This document shows positions 1-10,119 of a stretch of DNA of 64,000 nucleotides, piece after piece. The DNA lies in assembly GCF_000242455.2 (NCBI RefSeq), contig NC_019892.1:2294001-2358000 (forward strand). Direction: 5' to 3'. A program made the translations under genes and the position numbers. Source of the stretch: Singulisphaera acidiphila DSM 18658 (GTDB lineage Bacteria; Planctomycetota; Planctomycetia; Isosphaerales; Isosphaeraceae). Every line of letters begins with the position of its first letter. Position 1 is the stretch's first letter. The notes under the pieces are model-generated. The model did no database searches, was not told the DNA's origin, and was given only the letters and a program-made list of their open reading frames with translations.

Positions 1-672
1 TATGAGGAAGAAACCAACCTTCTCTTGTACTTGCTGCTCGATACGAGCGAGTCGATGGGCTATGCCTCGGGCAATAACGTCACGAAGCTGCAATACGCGC
101 AGTTCGTGGCGGCCGCGCTCGGCTACATGGTGCTTCAGCAGCAGGATTCGGTCGGCCTGGCTTTGTTCGACGACATGGTCCGTCGCTACCTCAAGCCGGC
201 CGGTCAGCCGTCGCACCTCAAAGAGCTGATCCACCTGATGGACACTTCCCCCGCGCGGCAGAAGTCGGACCTCTCGATCGTGTTTCACGACCTGGCGGAA
301 CGATTCAAGAAGCGCGGGGTCATCGCCATCTTCTCCGACCTCTTCGATGACGTTCCCAAGATCGTCGCCGGGCTCAGGCACTTCCGGCATCGCCGCCACG
401 AGGTGATCGTCTTCCACATCCTCGACCCGGCCGAACTCGACTTTCCGTTCCGAGACACCACCCTGTTCAAAGGGATGGAGGGGATGCCCGAGATCCTCAC
501 CGAGCCTCACGCCTTGCGCCGGGCCTATCAGGCCGAGATCAGCGCCTACCTGGCCGAAGTCAAGAAGGGGTGCCAGATGATCGACATCGACTACGTCCCG
601 ATCCGGACCGATATGGATCTTGACCTCGCCCTGTCGAGCTACCTCGCCTCCCGCGCCGCCAGAAAGCGGTAG
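1..672 (+). CDS. DUF58 domain protein, C-terminal part (5' partial)
   Basis: The reading frame is open from base 1, so the N-terminus lies outside the window; 223 codons are visible. The DUF58 signature is clear: LLLDTSESMG (metal-binding DxSxS-like motif of the embedded VWA fold), then a helix rich in A and Q (QFVAAALGYMVLQQQDSVGL) and a following FD motif. DUF58 proteins are usually encoded next to a MoxR AAA+ ATPase and BatA/VWA proteins and are thought to help assemble or mature envelope or periplasmic complexes. The downstream BatA/VWA genes on the same strand agree. The molecular role in planctomycetes is unknown. The missing upstream neighbour is probably moxR, which is inference. Confidence 0.88.
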   Translation, partial: YEEETNLLLYLLLDTSESMGYASGNNVTKLQYAQFVAAALGYMVLQQQDSVGLALFDDMVRRYLKPAGQPSHLKELIHLMDTSPARQKSDLSIVFHDLAERFKKRGVIAIFSDLFDDVPKIVAGLRHFRHRRHEVIVFHILDPAELDFPFRDTTLFKGMEGMPEILTEPHALRRAYQAEISAYLAEVKKGCQMIDIDYVPIRTDMDLDLALSSYLASRAARKR

Positions 673-783
673 AGTCAAGGTCGACCGGGAGTGCTGGTCG
701 ATTCCCGCGATCCTTCTTTTTTTGAGAGTCTGTCCGATCGGACCAAGCCTTCCCGGCAGCGAGTTCAGGAAGAGGAGACGACG

Positions 784-2991
784 TTGGACTTCCCGATCGT
801 GCTGGCCCTGAGCTTCGCCAATCCCGCGCTTCTCTGGGGCCTGGTCGCGGCGTCGCTCCCGATCATCATCCACCTCCTGAATCGGCGGAAATTCCGCGAG
901 GTGCAGTGGGCGGCGATGCGATTCCTCCTGGCCGCGATTCAGAAGAACTCCCGGCGAATCCGGGTGGAAAACTGGGTCTTGCTGGCGATCCGCACCCTCG
1001 TGATCCTCTTGGTCGTCTCGGCCATGGCCAAACCATTCCTCGAGAGTCTGGGGGCGCTGCCGATCATCGCGGGGCAGCGGACCCACCATGTCCTCGTCCT
1101 GGACGGGTCGCTGAGCATGGCGTACTCGACCGGTGAGACGACGCGGTGGGAACAGGCCAAGGCGCTGGCCAAGCAGTTGGTCAAAGACACAAGGCGTGGC
1201 GACGCGGTCAGCGTGGTTCTCATGGCCGACCCGCCGAGGATTTTCATCAAGGACCCGTCGCCCAACCACTCCGAGGTCCTCAAAGAGATCGAGGGTATCA
1301 CGCTCCCTCACGGCGGGACCGACCTGGCCGCGAGCTTCGCCGCGATCGACCGCGTCCTCGAAGCCTCCCCCATCACTCAGAAAGAGGTCGTCTTTCTCAC
1401 GGATCTCCAAGCGGCGAGCTGGCGCAAGCCCGAAGGGGATAAGGACGAGGGGCTCAAACGTGCCGTCGCCAATCTCTCGCAACGGAAGACCCGCTCGGTC
1501 GTGATCGACCTGGGCAAAGCCGGAGATATCAACCGGGCCGTGACGGAACTGGGGCTCACGCCCCCCATTGTGACCGTGGGAAACTCGACCTTGATCCGGG
1601 CGGTTGTGCGGAACTTCGCCCCGGAGAAGGCCGAAGGGGTCCACGTCCGTCTGATCGTCGACGGTCGGCTTGGTCCTGAGGAAACCGTCGACCTGCCGGT
1701 GGGTGAAGACCAAGCCGTGGTTTTCCGTCATACCTTCGGAACATCCGGCGACCACGACGTCGAAGTGCGGATCGATGATGACCCGCTCCCGCTCGACAAC
1801 CACCGTTGGCAGGCCGTGCCGGTCCGTGAGTTCCTCAACGTCCTGCTCGTCGACGGCCATTTCAAGCCCGAGGCGTTCGAGGCGGAGACCGACTTCCTGG
1901 CCGCGGCGTTGAACCCCGCCTCGGACTCCACCGGTGCCCCGAGCGCGATCCGGACGACGGTCGTCGCCGAGTCGCAGCTCTCTCGCCTCGAACTCGCCTC
2001 GTTCGACACGGTCGTCCTCTGCAACATCGCTCAGTTCACCGAGTCGGAAGTCAACTCGCTCGACGACTACCTGAAGCAAGGGGGGGGCGTCGTCGTTTTT
2101 GGAGGCGATCAGGTCGTCCGCGAGAACTACAATCGGCTCCTCTACGCCGACGGCAAAGGGTTGCTCCCCGCTGCGATCGGGGCGAACGTGGGAGACGCCT
2201 CCAAGAAGAACGAGTCAGCGTTCGGGTTCGCACCGCTCGGCTATCGCCACCCGATCATCGAAGAGTTTGCCAACGTACCGGAGTCGGTCCAGGCGAGCCT
2301 GACCGGGACGAGAATCTACGAGTACCAAAAGCTGACGCTTCCCAAAGGGTCGCGGGCCAAGGTCGCGCTCGGGTTCGAGACCGGCGACCCCGCCGTGATC
2401 GAGATTCCGAGGTATCGAGGCACGGTCATCCAGGTGGCAACCTCGGCCGATTCGGGGTGGACGAACTGGCCTGCGCACCCGAGCTACCCTCCTGTGATGG
2501 AGAAGATCGTCCTCGAGGCGGCGGCCGGTCGGCTCGCCGAACGGAACGTGCAAGTCGGGCAGCCGCTCGATCAATCGTTGCCGGCGAGCGGGGCCTCGGC
2601 CGCCGTGACGATCGTCACACCGGACAAGCGGAGCCTGACCACCAAGCTCAAGGCGGAGGGGGGAGTAAGTCAGCTCCACTTTGAAGACACCGAGATCTCG
2701 GGGCCCTATCAGGTCAAGGTAGGCCCCCCCTTGGCGCTGGAGAGCCTGTTTGCGGCGAACCCGAATCCGGCGGAGAGCGACCCGACCAAGCTCGATCAGG
2801 CGGGCCTGGCGGCTGCGGTTCCCGGCTGGAATTTCGCTTATATGACGAACTGGAAGGAACTGTCGCATAACGCCGGCGCTGTGAGCCGGCGCGGGGAGCT
2901 CCATCGCCCCTTCCTCTATGGGGTCCTGGTCTTGCTCCTTCTCGAGTCGGTCCTGGCCTGGATTTTCGGACACCATGCATCTCGAGCGTGA
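784..2991 (+). CDS. BatA/VWA domain membrane protein
   Basis: 735-aa protein. The first ~85 residues are an aerotolerance-type BatA module: a membrane helix near residues 10-30 ending in HLLNRRKFREVQWAAMRFL, then a second helix around residues 65-80. A von Willebrand A domain follows, with the MIDAS motif DGSLS at about residues 107-111. A CARDB/Ig-like and a ThuA/amidotransferase-like stretch follow, then a C-terminal membrane helix (YGVLVLLLLESVLAWIF). The frame is open back to 691, but I start at TTG 784 because AGGAAGAGGAG (767-777) sits 6 bases before it and the BatA fold begins there. It follows the DUF58 gene by 111 bases and precedes the next VWA gene by 6. Family knowledge suggests a protein-interaction scaffold in the inner membrane. 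Confidence 0.88.
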   Translation: MDFPIVLALSFANPALLWGLVAASLPIIIHLLNRRKFREVQWAAMRFLLAAIQKNSRRIRVENWVLLAIRTLVILLVVSAMAKPFLESLGALPIIAGQRTHHVLVLDGSLSMAYSTGETTRWEQAKALAKQLVKDTRRGDAVSVVLMADPPRIFIKDPSPNHSEVLKEIEGITLPHGGTDLAASFAAIDRVLEASPITQKEVVFLTDLQAASWRKPEGDKDEGLKRAVANLSQRKTRSVVIDLGKAGDINRAVTELGLTPPIVTVGNSTLIRAVVRNFAPEKAEGVHVRLIVDGRLGPEETVDLPVGEDQAVVFRHTFGTSGDHDVEVRIDDDPLPLDNHRWQAVPVREFLNVLLVDGHFKPEAFEAETDFLAAALNPASDSTGAPSAIRTTVVAESQLSRLELASFDTVVLCNIAQFTESEVNSLDDYLKQGGGVVVFGGDQVVRENYNRLLYADGKGLLPAAIGANVGDASKKNESAFGFAPLGYRHPIIEEFANVPESVQASLTGTRIYEYQKLTLPKGSRAKVALGFETGDPAVIEIPRYRGTVIQVATSADSGWTNWPAHPSYPPVMEKIVLEAAAGRLAERNVQVGQPLDQSLPASGASAAVTIVTPDKRSLTTKLKAEGGVSQLHFEDTEISGPYQVKVGPPLALESLFAANPNPAESDPTKLDQAGLAAAVPGWNFAYMTNWKELSHNAGAVSRRGELHRPFLYGVLVLLLLESVLAWIFGHHASRA

Positions 2992-2997
2992 GGACGG

Positions 2998-5403
2998 TTG
3001 ACCGTGATGGAGTGGCTGCTGCTCAAAATCGCCGACCGACTTGGAGTCGAGCCCGCGCGGGCCGGAGAGGCGATCGTTCCCCAGATCCGCTTCGAGCAGC
3101 CTTGGTCGCAGGCGGTCTGCGTGTTCATCGTCCTTGCCTCAGCGGCCCTGATCATCTGGCTCTATCGCCGTGAGGGGAACGCCTCGATCCTCTACAAGAT
3201 GGGGCTTGCCGCGCTCCGGATCACCCTCGTTTTGTTGACCTTGTTCATGCTCTCCGAAGCGGTCCTCTCGGTGGAGCGGACCGGTTTACCCTATTTCGTC
3301 GTGATGGTGGATGACTCGGCGAGCACCCATGTCGCCGACCAGTATGCCAACCCCAAGACGAAGCTCGCGCTCACGGAACTGACCAAGAAGCCCGAGCCGA
3401 GCCGGCTCGACGTGGCCAAGGCCTGGCTGGAGCGCGACAACGCCCAGACCCTCCGCGAGTTGCAGAAGCAGAACAAGGTCCGGCTCTACCTCGTCTCCTC
3501 GTCGGCCCGTCTGCTCGCCGAGGTGGATAAACCGGAGGAAGTCCAGCCTGCGATCGAGAAACTGCGCAAAGTGGAGGCGATCGGAGGCCAGACCCAGCTG
3601 GGTGAAGGGGTCCGGCAAATCCTTACGGAGCTGCGTGGAGCGCCCCCATCGGCGATCCTCCTCCTGAGCGATGGCCAGACGACCGAGGGCATCGGCCTCG
3701 CGAAAGCAGCGGAGCTAGCCGCGCGCAAGGGGGTGCCGCTCTATACCATCGGACTGGGTGACCCCGAGCCTGCCCGCGACCTGGAGCTGACCGAACTGCT
3801 CGTCGACGAAGTGGTCTTCGTGGATGACCTGGTCCGGTTTCAGGCGAAGTTGCTGTCGCGCGGATTCGCCGGCCAGGAGGTTGTTATCCGCTTGAAAGAG
3901 CGTGATCGGACCTCGAGTGATCCCCAGGCCGCGCGCGAGCTCGAATCGATCCGGGTCAAGGCCCCCCCGGACGGCCAGCCGCTCCGTGTCGAGCTTGGTC
4001 ACAGGCCCAAGGAGACGGGGGATGTCACGTATATTCTCGAGGTCGATCCCCGCCCCCGTGAGCTGCAAGCGGATAACAACCGGATCGTCCGCACGGTCAA
4101 CGTCCGCAAGGAGAAGCTCAAGGTCCTACTCGTTGACGGCGAACCGCGTTACGAGTATCGCTACCTCAAGAATTACCTCGAGCGTGAAGAGACGATTGAT
4201 CTGAGCGTCCTCTTGGTCTCCTCCGACCCGGAATACAGCGAGCAGGATCGGTTCGCGTTGCCCACCTTCCCCGCCGCCAAGGAAGACCTTTTCGCCTACG
4301 ACGTCGTCCTGCTCGGTGACGCGGATCCCAGTTACCTGAGCGTCTCCCAGATGCAGAACCTGGCCGAGTTCGTCACGGAGAAGGGGGGCGGGCTCCTGTT
4401 CATGGCCGGGGCCGGCTTCAACCCGCTGCACTACAAGGCGACCCCCCTGGAAGTCCTCCTGCCGATCGAACTGGCCGAGGCACGCGACCCGACCGCCGTC
4501 GGCAACGCAATCACGGCGTTCCGCCCCGAGCTGACGGGGGAGGGGCGGGCCAGCCCCATTTTCCGGTTTGGCGACGACGAGGCTTCGAGCACTCAGATCT
4601 GGCAGAACCTCCCCGAGCTCTACTGGTATCTCGAAGCGCCGCGGAAGAAGCCGGCTGCCGTGGCCTTGGCCGAGCATCCCACTCAGATCGGTTCGGACGG
4701 GAAGCTGCCCATCTTTCTCTACCAGTTCGTGGGCTCGGGCAAGACCATGTTCAGCGCCGTCGACGACACCTGGCGCTGGCGGTTCCGTGGCGGCGATCGC
4801 TACTTCGACCGCTACTGGATCCAGACGATTCGGTTCCTGGCGCGAACGAAGCTCACCGGCCAGAAGCAGGCGGAGATTGAAACGGACCGCCGCCGCTATC
4901 AGCGGAATCAGCCGATCCAGATCCGGGTCCGGTTCCCCAACCCCGCGCTGGCGCCGACACGCGGCGAGGTTGTGGTTCAGATCGAGCGCAAGGGCCAAGG
5001 GCCGAGAAAGCTGACCCTCAAGCAATCGCCGGGCACCCGCAACCTGTTCGAAGGAGCGCTGGCCCAAGCCTCTGAAGGAGAGTACGAAATCCGGCTCCTT
5101 CCTCCTCCGGTCCTCGTAGGACCCGCCCCGACCGCAACCTTCCGGGTCGACGCCCCCGCCGGTGAGATGGAACGGGTGCAAATGAATGAGGCCGAGCTGA
5201 TCCGCGCGGCGACGACTTCGGCGGGCCGGTTCTACACGCCCGAGACCACGGCCAGTCTGCTCAAGGATCTCCCGAAACCACAGAAAGTGCCCCTCGATAC
5301 CGATCCTCCGATCCCGCTCTGGAACACATGGCCGATCCTGCTTTTGTTCCTGGCGGTGATCGGGGCGGAATGGGTTTTGAGGAAACGCAAGCAGATGGTA
5401 TAA
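2998..5403 (+). CDS. VWA domain membrane protein with glutamine-amidotransferase-like region
   Basis: 801-aa protein with two N-terminal membrane helices (about residues 40-56 and 65-90). A VWA domain follows with the MIDAS motif DDSAS at residues 105-109. Residues ~365-520 form a class-I amidotransferase/ThuA-like Rossmann region (LKVLLVDGEPRYEYRYLKNY near its start) without an obvious catalytic Cys-His pair, and the C-terminus is a membrane helix (WPILLLFLAVIGAEWVL). Partner of the BatA gene 6 bases upstream; both likely face the periplasm. The start is uncertain: TTG 2998 is 4 bases after GAGG, while GTG 3004 and ATG 3007 are also possible. Confidence 0.85.
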   Translation: MTVMEWLLLKIADRLGVEPARAGEAIVPQIRFEQPWSQAVCVFIVLASAALIIWLYRREGNASILYKMGLAALRITLVLLTLFMLSEAVLSVERTGLPYFVVMVDDSASTHVADQYANPKTKLALTELTKKPEPSRLDVAKAWLERDNAQTLRELQKQNKVRLYLVSSSARLLAEVDKPEEVQPAIEKLRKVEAIGGQTQLGEGVRQILTELRGAPPSAILLLSDGQTTEGIGLAKAAELAARKGVPLYTIGLGDPEPARDLELTELLVDEVVFVDDLVRFQAKLLSRGFAGQEVVIRLKERDRTSSDPQAARELESIRVKAPPDGQPLRVELGHRPKETGDVTYILEVDPRPRELQADNNRIVRTVNVRKEKLKVLLVDGEPRYEYRYLKNYLEREETIDLSVLLVSSDPEYSEQDRFALPTFPAAKEDLFAYDVVLLGDADPSYLSVSQMQNLAEFVTEKGGGLLFMAGAGFNPLHYKATPLEVLLPIELAEARDPTAVGNAITAFRPELTGEGRASPIFRFGDDEASSTQIWQNLPELYWYLEAPRKKPAAVALAEHPTQIGSDGKLPIFLYQFVGSGKTMFSAVDDTWRWRFRGGDRYFDRYWIQTIRFLARTKLTGQKQAEIETDRRRYQRNQPIQIRVRFPNPALAPTRGEVVVQIERKGQGPRKLTLKQSPGTRNLFEGALAQASEGEYEIRLLPPPVLVGPAPTATFRVDAPAGEMERVQMNEAELIRAATTSAGRFYTPETTASLLKDLPKPQKVPLDTDPPIPLWNTWPILLLFLAVIGAEWVLRKRKQMV

Positions 5404-5453
5404 TTGTCGTTAGAATCATTAATGTCTGGCCATGTTCCGGGCGGGAGGCCGAC

Positions 5454-8400
5454 GTGGATACCAGTCTCGAGTCCAGAATCGCAACGCTCCGTGCTCAAGT
5501 CCGCCGCATCCTGGCGCTGCACGGGATGAGCTGGGTGGTCGGCTTGGTCATGCCGCTCATCATCATCGTTGGCCTGCTCGATTGGATGGTTCATCTCGAT
5601 GCCTTGGTGCGACTGGCCGCGCTGATCGGGCTGATCGGGTTTGGGCTCTGGCTCGGCTTTCGCTACGTGATCACCCCGTTGATCGTGCGCTTCCCCGACC
5701 TCGACATCGCGATGCGGATCGAGGAGCGTTGGCCCGGCTTGAACGACCGCTTGGCCAGCACCGTGCAATTCTTGCGGATGTCGGCCGACGACGATCGATT
5801 CGGTTCGCCTTCGTTGCGCGAGGCGACGATTCGCCAGACTCTGGAAGAGACGCGGGCGATCGACTTCCGCGAGGTCCTCGAGCGGAAGCCGTTGGTTCGT
5901 GCCCTGGGAGCCGCCTCGGCCGCCTCGGTCCTCGGTCTCGCCTTTCTCTTGGCCGCTCCCGACCTGAGCTCAATCGCACTCAAGAGACTGTTTCAGCCGT
6001 TCGGTGCGACCCGGTGGCCGCAGCGGACTCATCTCAGCCTGCTCGGTCGTGAGACGCCACGGAAAGTGGCGCGGGGCGAGCCGTTCAGCCTGGGCGTCAG
6101 CGTCGGCAAAGGGGAGACCGTTCCGTCCTCGGCGCGGGCCACCTACCGGTTTTCCAATGGTGAGGTGGTGACGGAACCGTTACGGGCCGTCGAGGGAGGG
6201 ATTTTTCGCGGGAGGCTGGAGGCCGTCGAACGCGACTTCACCTTCTCCGTCGCCGCTGGAGACGATTCCACCTCGGTTCGCAACGTCGCTGTCAGCGTCG
6301 TGCCGCCTCCCGCCTTGACGCAGGTTGCGATCCACCTGGTTCCCCCAGCCTACACCGCGATCGCTCCCTACACACTCGCCTCGGGGAATACTCAGATCCG
6401 CGCGGTCGAGGGAACCCGAGTCGAGATCAAGGCGCAAGCGAATAAGCCGATTCAGACCGCCGCGCTGCATCTCGGCGAGTCAACGGTACAGCAAGCGATT
6501 GGCTTCGATAAAGCGCGCACCCGGCTCACCACGGACTTCGTGGTGACTGCGTCGCACCCCTTCTGGTTTGAGCTTCACGACACCGACGGCTTCGCCAATC
6601 GCGAAGCGCCGCGGTACGATATCCGGTCGATCCGCGACGAAGCCCCGCGCGTCGTCATCGATCAGCCCCCCAACGACCGCGACGTCCCGGCCAAGGCGGT
6701 GGTCCCCGTTCGATTCACGGTCGACGATGACTACGGGATCCAGTCGGCCAGGATTCTCTACCGGACCGCTTCGGGGGGATCCGAGCCCACCAACGTCGTG
6801 GTCCTTCCGCTCTGGGATGCCAAGGACCAGGCTGCCGGTCAACCCACCAAACACCAAGAAGTCTCCTACGAGTGGAACCTGGCGCCGCTGAACCTCCCTC
6901 CTGGTTCGGTCATCACGTTCCACGCCGAAGCGCTCGACATCGATAACCTCAAGGGGCCCAACCTGGGCAAGAGCCGAGAACTGCGGCTTCGGATCGTCTC
7001 GGACGAGGAGATCGGCCGCCAGCTCGATGACCAGCGTCGCGAAATCCGCGAGGAAACCGCTCGGATCCTCGCGATGGAGAAGCAGGCGCAAGTCCCTGTC
7101 AACGAGGCCCTTCGCAAGCTCGAGACGACCGATGCGCTCGATCAGCCCGCGCGGGACGACTTGAAAAACGCTGAGATGATTCAGCGTCAGGTCGGGAGTC
7201 GGATCAACAGCCGGGCCGACGGCCTGGACCAAAAGATCGGCCGCTTCCTCGACGACCTCAAGAACTTCAATGTCCCCAATCCCGACGCCGCGAAGCAGAT
7301 GCAGGAGATGCAGGCTGGTGTCGAACGGATCCGGGACAATCACCTCGGCCCTGCCGAACAGGGCCTGACCCACGCCGCAAAGAACCTCGAGGAAGCGCAA
7401 GCGGCGAAGCCGAAGACGGCCGAGAACCCTGGTGAGGGGGCACGGCCCAACCCTTCGACTGGCCCCGCCAAGACGGAGCAGGACGCTGCCAAACCCGAGG
7501 GCAGCAAGAGCGCGTCCCCGTCCAAGAACGGGGCGCAGGATCCAGCCGACAAGAAGGCCGGGCAAGAGCCGGCCAAGGATGGAACGCAACCGGCCCCTGA
7601 CGCGTCCAACCCGAAGGGGACGGCCGAGGATCCGGCCAAGGCCGATCCCGCCGCCCCGCGCAATCGATTCAACGAAGTCGCCCGGAACGACCTGAAGGAG
7701 AGCCGGGCGAACCAGCAGGCGATCGCTGACGAGCTGCAAAAGATGCTCGACGGGCTCAGCGAGTTCGAGACCTATCGGAGCGTGGTCAAGGATGCGCAGA
7801 ACCTGCTCAAAGAGCAGGAACAGACCATGAAGCAGACGGCCGACGCGGCGAGCAAGGCGGAGCTCATGGGCAAGACGCCCGAAAATCTCACGCCCGAACA
7901 GAAGGCGGATCTCGCCAACCTCGCCGATCGTCAGGGCAACGTCTCTCGGGGGCTCCAGGGCCTCCAAGAGCAGATGAACGACATGGCCAAGAAAATCGAG
8001 GAGTCGGACCCGCTCGCCGCCGCCGCACTCCGCGATGCGGCCGATGAAAGCCGAAAGCAGGGGACCGCCGCCAAGATGGGGGAAACCGCCGATCGGCTCG
8101 CGAAGAACCAGATGGGTGAAGCAAGAGCCGGCCAGGAACAGGCACGTCAGGAACTCAAAGATCTGGTCGACTCGATCCAGAACCGTCGCGAACGCGAACT
8201 TGCCCGGCTCGTCAAGGAACTCAAGAACGCCGAGGCCGATCTCAAAGCGCTCAAGGATCGGCAAACCCAGAATCTCAAGAAAACCGACGCCGCGCGAAAG
8301 AACCAGGACGCGAAACAGCGGGCCGACGAACTGAAGAAACTCGCCAAGGAACAGGAAGAGATCCAGAAAGAACTGAATAAGCAACTCAAGAAACTGGCCA

Positions 8401-9233
8401 AGCTGAATGCCGAGGGGGCCGCCCAGGCCGGTTCCCGCGCGTCCGCTAAAATGAGCAAGGCCAAGGCCGACCTCGACCAGGACCAGGGCGAACAGGCGGG
8501 GCAAGACCAGGAGGAAGCGCTGGCCGACCTTGAGGATGCCGAGGAACAGGTCGCTCAAGCCCGCAAAGAGCTTGAAGAGCAGCTCGCCATGGAGCAGCTC
8601 GCCAAGATGGGCGACGAACTGAAATCACTCGCCGAACGACAGGGGAAGATGGTCGAGGATATCACCAACTACGAGACGCTCCGGACCAAACGCGAAGGGT
8701 CGCTGACCGTCGCGCAGCGGACCGGCGTCCGTAACCTGGGACGGGTCCAGGAAGGACTCAAGGACGAATCGGCCAGCCTCGCCGAGAAACTCGAAGGGGC
8801 CCCGGTCTTCGCTCTGACCTTGAAACGAGCCGGTCAGGCGATGGACGACGCGGCGCAGCGTTTGCTGACCCTGAAGACGGATGAAGAAACGCAGCGGGCC
8901 GCCCGCGCGGCCGCCCGCCGCTTCGAGCAGCTCATCAACGCGCTCAAGCCCGACAAGCCCAAGAATGGCGGCCAAGGCCAGGGGGGTGGAGACGGGCAAG
9001 GAGGGGGCGGTGGCGGCGACGGGATCCCGCCCGCCGCCCAGGTCAAGATGCTCAAGGCCTTGCAGGAAGAGATCAACGACCGCACGGAATTCTTCGACGA
9101 GCTCCGCCGCCGCAAACACGAGCTGACTCCTGGGCAGAATGAAGAGCTCGGGCGTTTGGAGACCGACCAGGGGACACTCGCCGACCTCGCTCGCGACCTG
9201 ACCCGACCCAAGAAGGAAGACGGGGAGGACTGA
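5454..9233 (+). CDS. Large membrane-anchored coiled-coil protein (DUF4175-like)
   Basis: 1259 aa. Two membrane helices near the N-terminus (WVVGLVMPLIIIVGLLDWM and LAALIGLIGFGLWLGF) and a third around residues 145-165 are followed by beta-rich domains to about residue 510. The rest, nearly 750 residues, is charged coiled coil rich in K, E, A and Q, interrupted by a low-complexity Ala/Pro/Lys/Asp stretch (around 640-720) and a Gly-rich patch near residue 1180. The architecture resembles DUF4175 proteins. GTG 5454 is chosen because GGCGGGAGG lies 5 bases upstream; the longer frame from 5328 would overlap the previous gene. It is translationally close to its neighbours (50 and 2 bases). Likely a periplasm-spanning structural protein; this is inference. 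Confidence 0.8.
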   Translation: MDTSLESRIATLRAQVRRILALHGMSWVVGLVMPLIIIVGLLDWMVHLDALVRLAALIGLIGFGLWLGFRYVITPLIVRFPDLDIAMRIEERWPGLNDRLASTVQFLRMSADDDRFGSPSLREATIRQTLEETRAIDFREVLERKPLVRALGAASAASVLGLAFLLAAPDLSSIALKRLFQPFGATRWPQRTHLSLLGRETPRKVARGEPFSLGVSVGKGETVPSSARATYRFSNGEVVTEPLRAVEGGIFRGRLEAVERDFTFSVAAGDDSTSVRNVAVSVVPPPALTQVAIHLVPPAYTAIAPYTLASGNTQIRAVEGTRVEIKAQANKPIQTAALHLGESTVQQAIGFDKARTRLTTDFVVTASHPFWFELHDTDGFANREAPRYDIRSIRDEAPRVVIDQPPNDRDVPAKAVVPVRFTVDDDYGIQSARILYRTASGGSEPTNVVVLPLWDAKDQAAGQPTKHQEVSYEWNLAPLNLPPGSVITFHAEALDIDNLKGPNLGKSRELRLRIVSDEEIGRQLDDQRREIREETARILAMEKQAQVPVNEALRKLETTDALDQPARDDLKNAEMIQRQVGSRINSRADGLDQKIGRFLDDLKNFNVPNPDAAKQMQEMQAGVERIRDNHLGPAEQGLTHAAKNLEEAQAAKPKTAENPGEGARPNPSTGPAKTEQDAAKPEGSKSASPSKNGAQDPADKKAGQEPAKDGTQPAPDASNPKGTAEDPAKADPAAPRNRFNEVARNDLKESRANQQAIADELQKMLDGLSEFETYRSVVKDAQNLLKEQEQTMKQTADAASKAELMGKTPENLTPEQKADLANLADRQGNVSRGLQGLQEQMNDMAKKIEESDPLAAAALRDAADESRKQGTAAKMGETADRLAKNQMGEARAGQEQARQELKDLVDSIQNRRERELARLVKELKNAEADLKALKDRQTQNLKKTDAARKNQDAKQRADELKKLAKEQEEIQKELNKQLKKLAKLNAEGAAQAGSRASAKMSKAKADLDQDQGEQAGQDQEEALADLEDAEEQVAQARKELEEQLAMEQLAKMGDELKSLAERQGKMVEDITNYETLRTKREGSLTVAQRTGVRNLGRVQEGLKDESASLAEKLEGAPVFALTLKRAGQAMDDAAQRLLTLKTDEETQRAARAAARRFEQLINALKPDKPKNGGQGQGGGDGQGGGGGGDGIPPAAQVKMLKALQEEINDRTEFFDELRRRKHELTPGQNEELGRLETDQGTLADLARDLTRPKKEDGED

Positions 9234-9235
9234 CC

Positions 9236-10114
9236 ATGTCGAAGCCGCAACTGTTCTCGCTCGCGACGACGCTTGTCGCCACCTTGCTCTGCGGGTCGCT
9301 TGGCCTGGCCCAAGACCCTCCCAAGCCGGCCGACGATGCGCTCGAACGCCTCCTCGAAAAGCTCGAAGGCCCCAAAGACGACGGGGATAAGCCAGCCACG
9401 GAGAAGAAGCAGGCGGAAGTCGCTCCCAGCGACAAAGACCTCGATAGCCTGCTCGAAAAGCTGGGCCAGACGACCGATGCGCCCACTCCTGAGGATCAGC
9501 CCAAACGCGTGGGGCCTGGCCTGAAGATTCCGCCTCCCCCCGCCGATCAGGCGGGCAAGGGCAAAGGTAGTGAGCTCAAGGGGGATGCCAAAGGTCTCGA
9601 CGAGCACCTCGAAGAACTCACCGGCCGGTCGGCGAAGAAGAAAGACCGCAAACAAGAGCAGGGCGAGCCGAGCGGTCCCCTCTCCAAGGTGATCAAGGAG
9701 ATGCGCGACGTTGAGCAGCGGCTGGGCAAGACGGATACCGGGGAAGAGACGAGGAAGCGACAGTCCGAGATCGTCAAGAATCTTGAAGGCCTGATCGAGC
9801 AGATGCGCGAATCGCAGTCGCAATCCCAGTCCAAGAAAAAAGCACAACTGAGCATGAAGCCTGCCAACCAGCCCGGATCCAAGGGGGGGCAGGAGCAGGG
9901 GGCTATGGCCAAGGGGACCGGAGCCTCGAAGCCGGAGCGACCGACTGATAAGCATGCGAATGCAGGCGGCAAGGATGAGTGGGGTCACCTTCCCGCCGAA
10001 CTCAGGCAGCAGATGGTCAATATCTTCAAGGAAGAAGGGCTGCCGAACAAGGCGGAGCACATCAGGCGCTATTACCTTTCCCTCTCCAAAAAGATCCTGA
10101 CCCGAGAGGAGTAA
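9236..10114 (+). CDS. Secreted charged protein of the Bat-type operon, unknown function
   Basis: 292 aa starting with a signal peptide (about residues 1-25, cleavage near LGLAQ). The middle is low-complexity Lys/Asp/Glu/Gln-rich with two DALERLLEKLEG-like acidic helices at the start. The C-terminal ~45 residues form a distinct module beginning WGHLPAELRQQMV and containing AEHIRRYYLSLSKK; a similar WGxLP...YY ending is common in planctomycete proteins encoded beside DUF58/VWA genes. It starts 2 bases after the coiled-coil gene. No enzyme motif seen. Probably a small periplasmic partner of the coiled-coil protein. Confidence 0.78.
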   Translation: MSKPQLFSLATTLVATLLCGSLGLAQDPPKPADDALERLLEKLEGPKDDGDKPATEKKQAEVAPSDKDLDSLLEKLGQTTDAPTPEDQPKRVGPGLKIPPPPADQAGKGKGSELKGDAKGLDEHLEELTGRSAKKKDRKQEQGEPSGPLSKVIKEMRDVEQRLGKTDTGEETRKRQSEIVKNLEGLIEQMRESQSQSQSKKKAQLSMKPANQPGSKGGQEQGAMAKGTGASKPERPTDKHANAGGKDEWGHLPAELRQQMVNIFKEEGLPNKAEHIRRYYLSLSKKILTREE

Positions 10115-10119
10115 TCGCC

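Noticed and set aside
2215..2976. Minus-strand frame opposite the BatA/VWA gene
   Set aside because: Arg/Pro/Gly-rich shadow of a well-supported gene.
6480..8558. Long minus-strand open frame (692 codons)
   Set aside because: It is opposite the coiled-coil gene, whose Lys/Glu/Ala codon bias leaves the complement open; the product is a Leu/Arg/Gly-rich sequence without any family motif or ribosome site.
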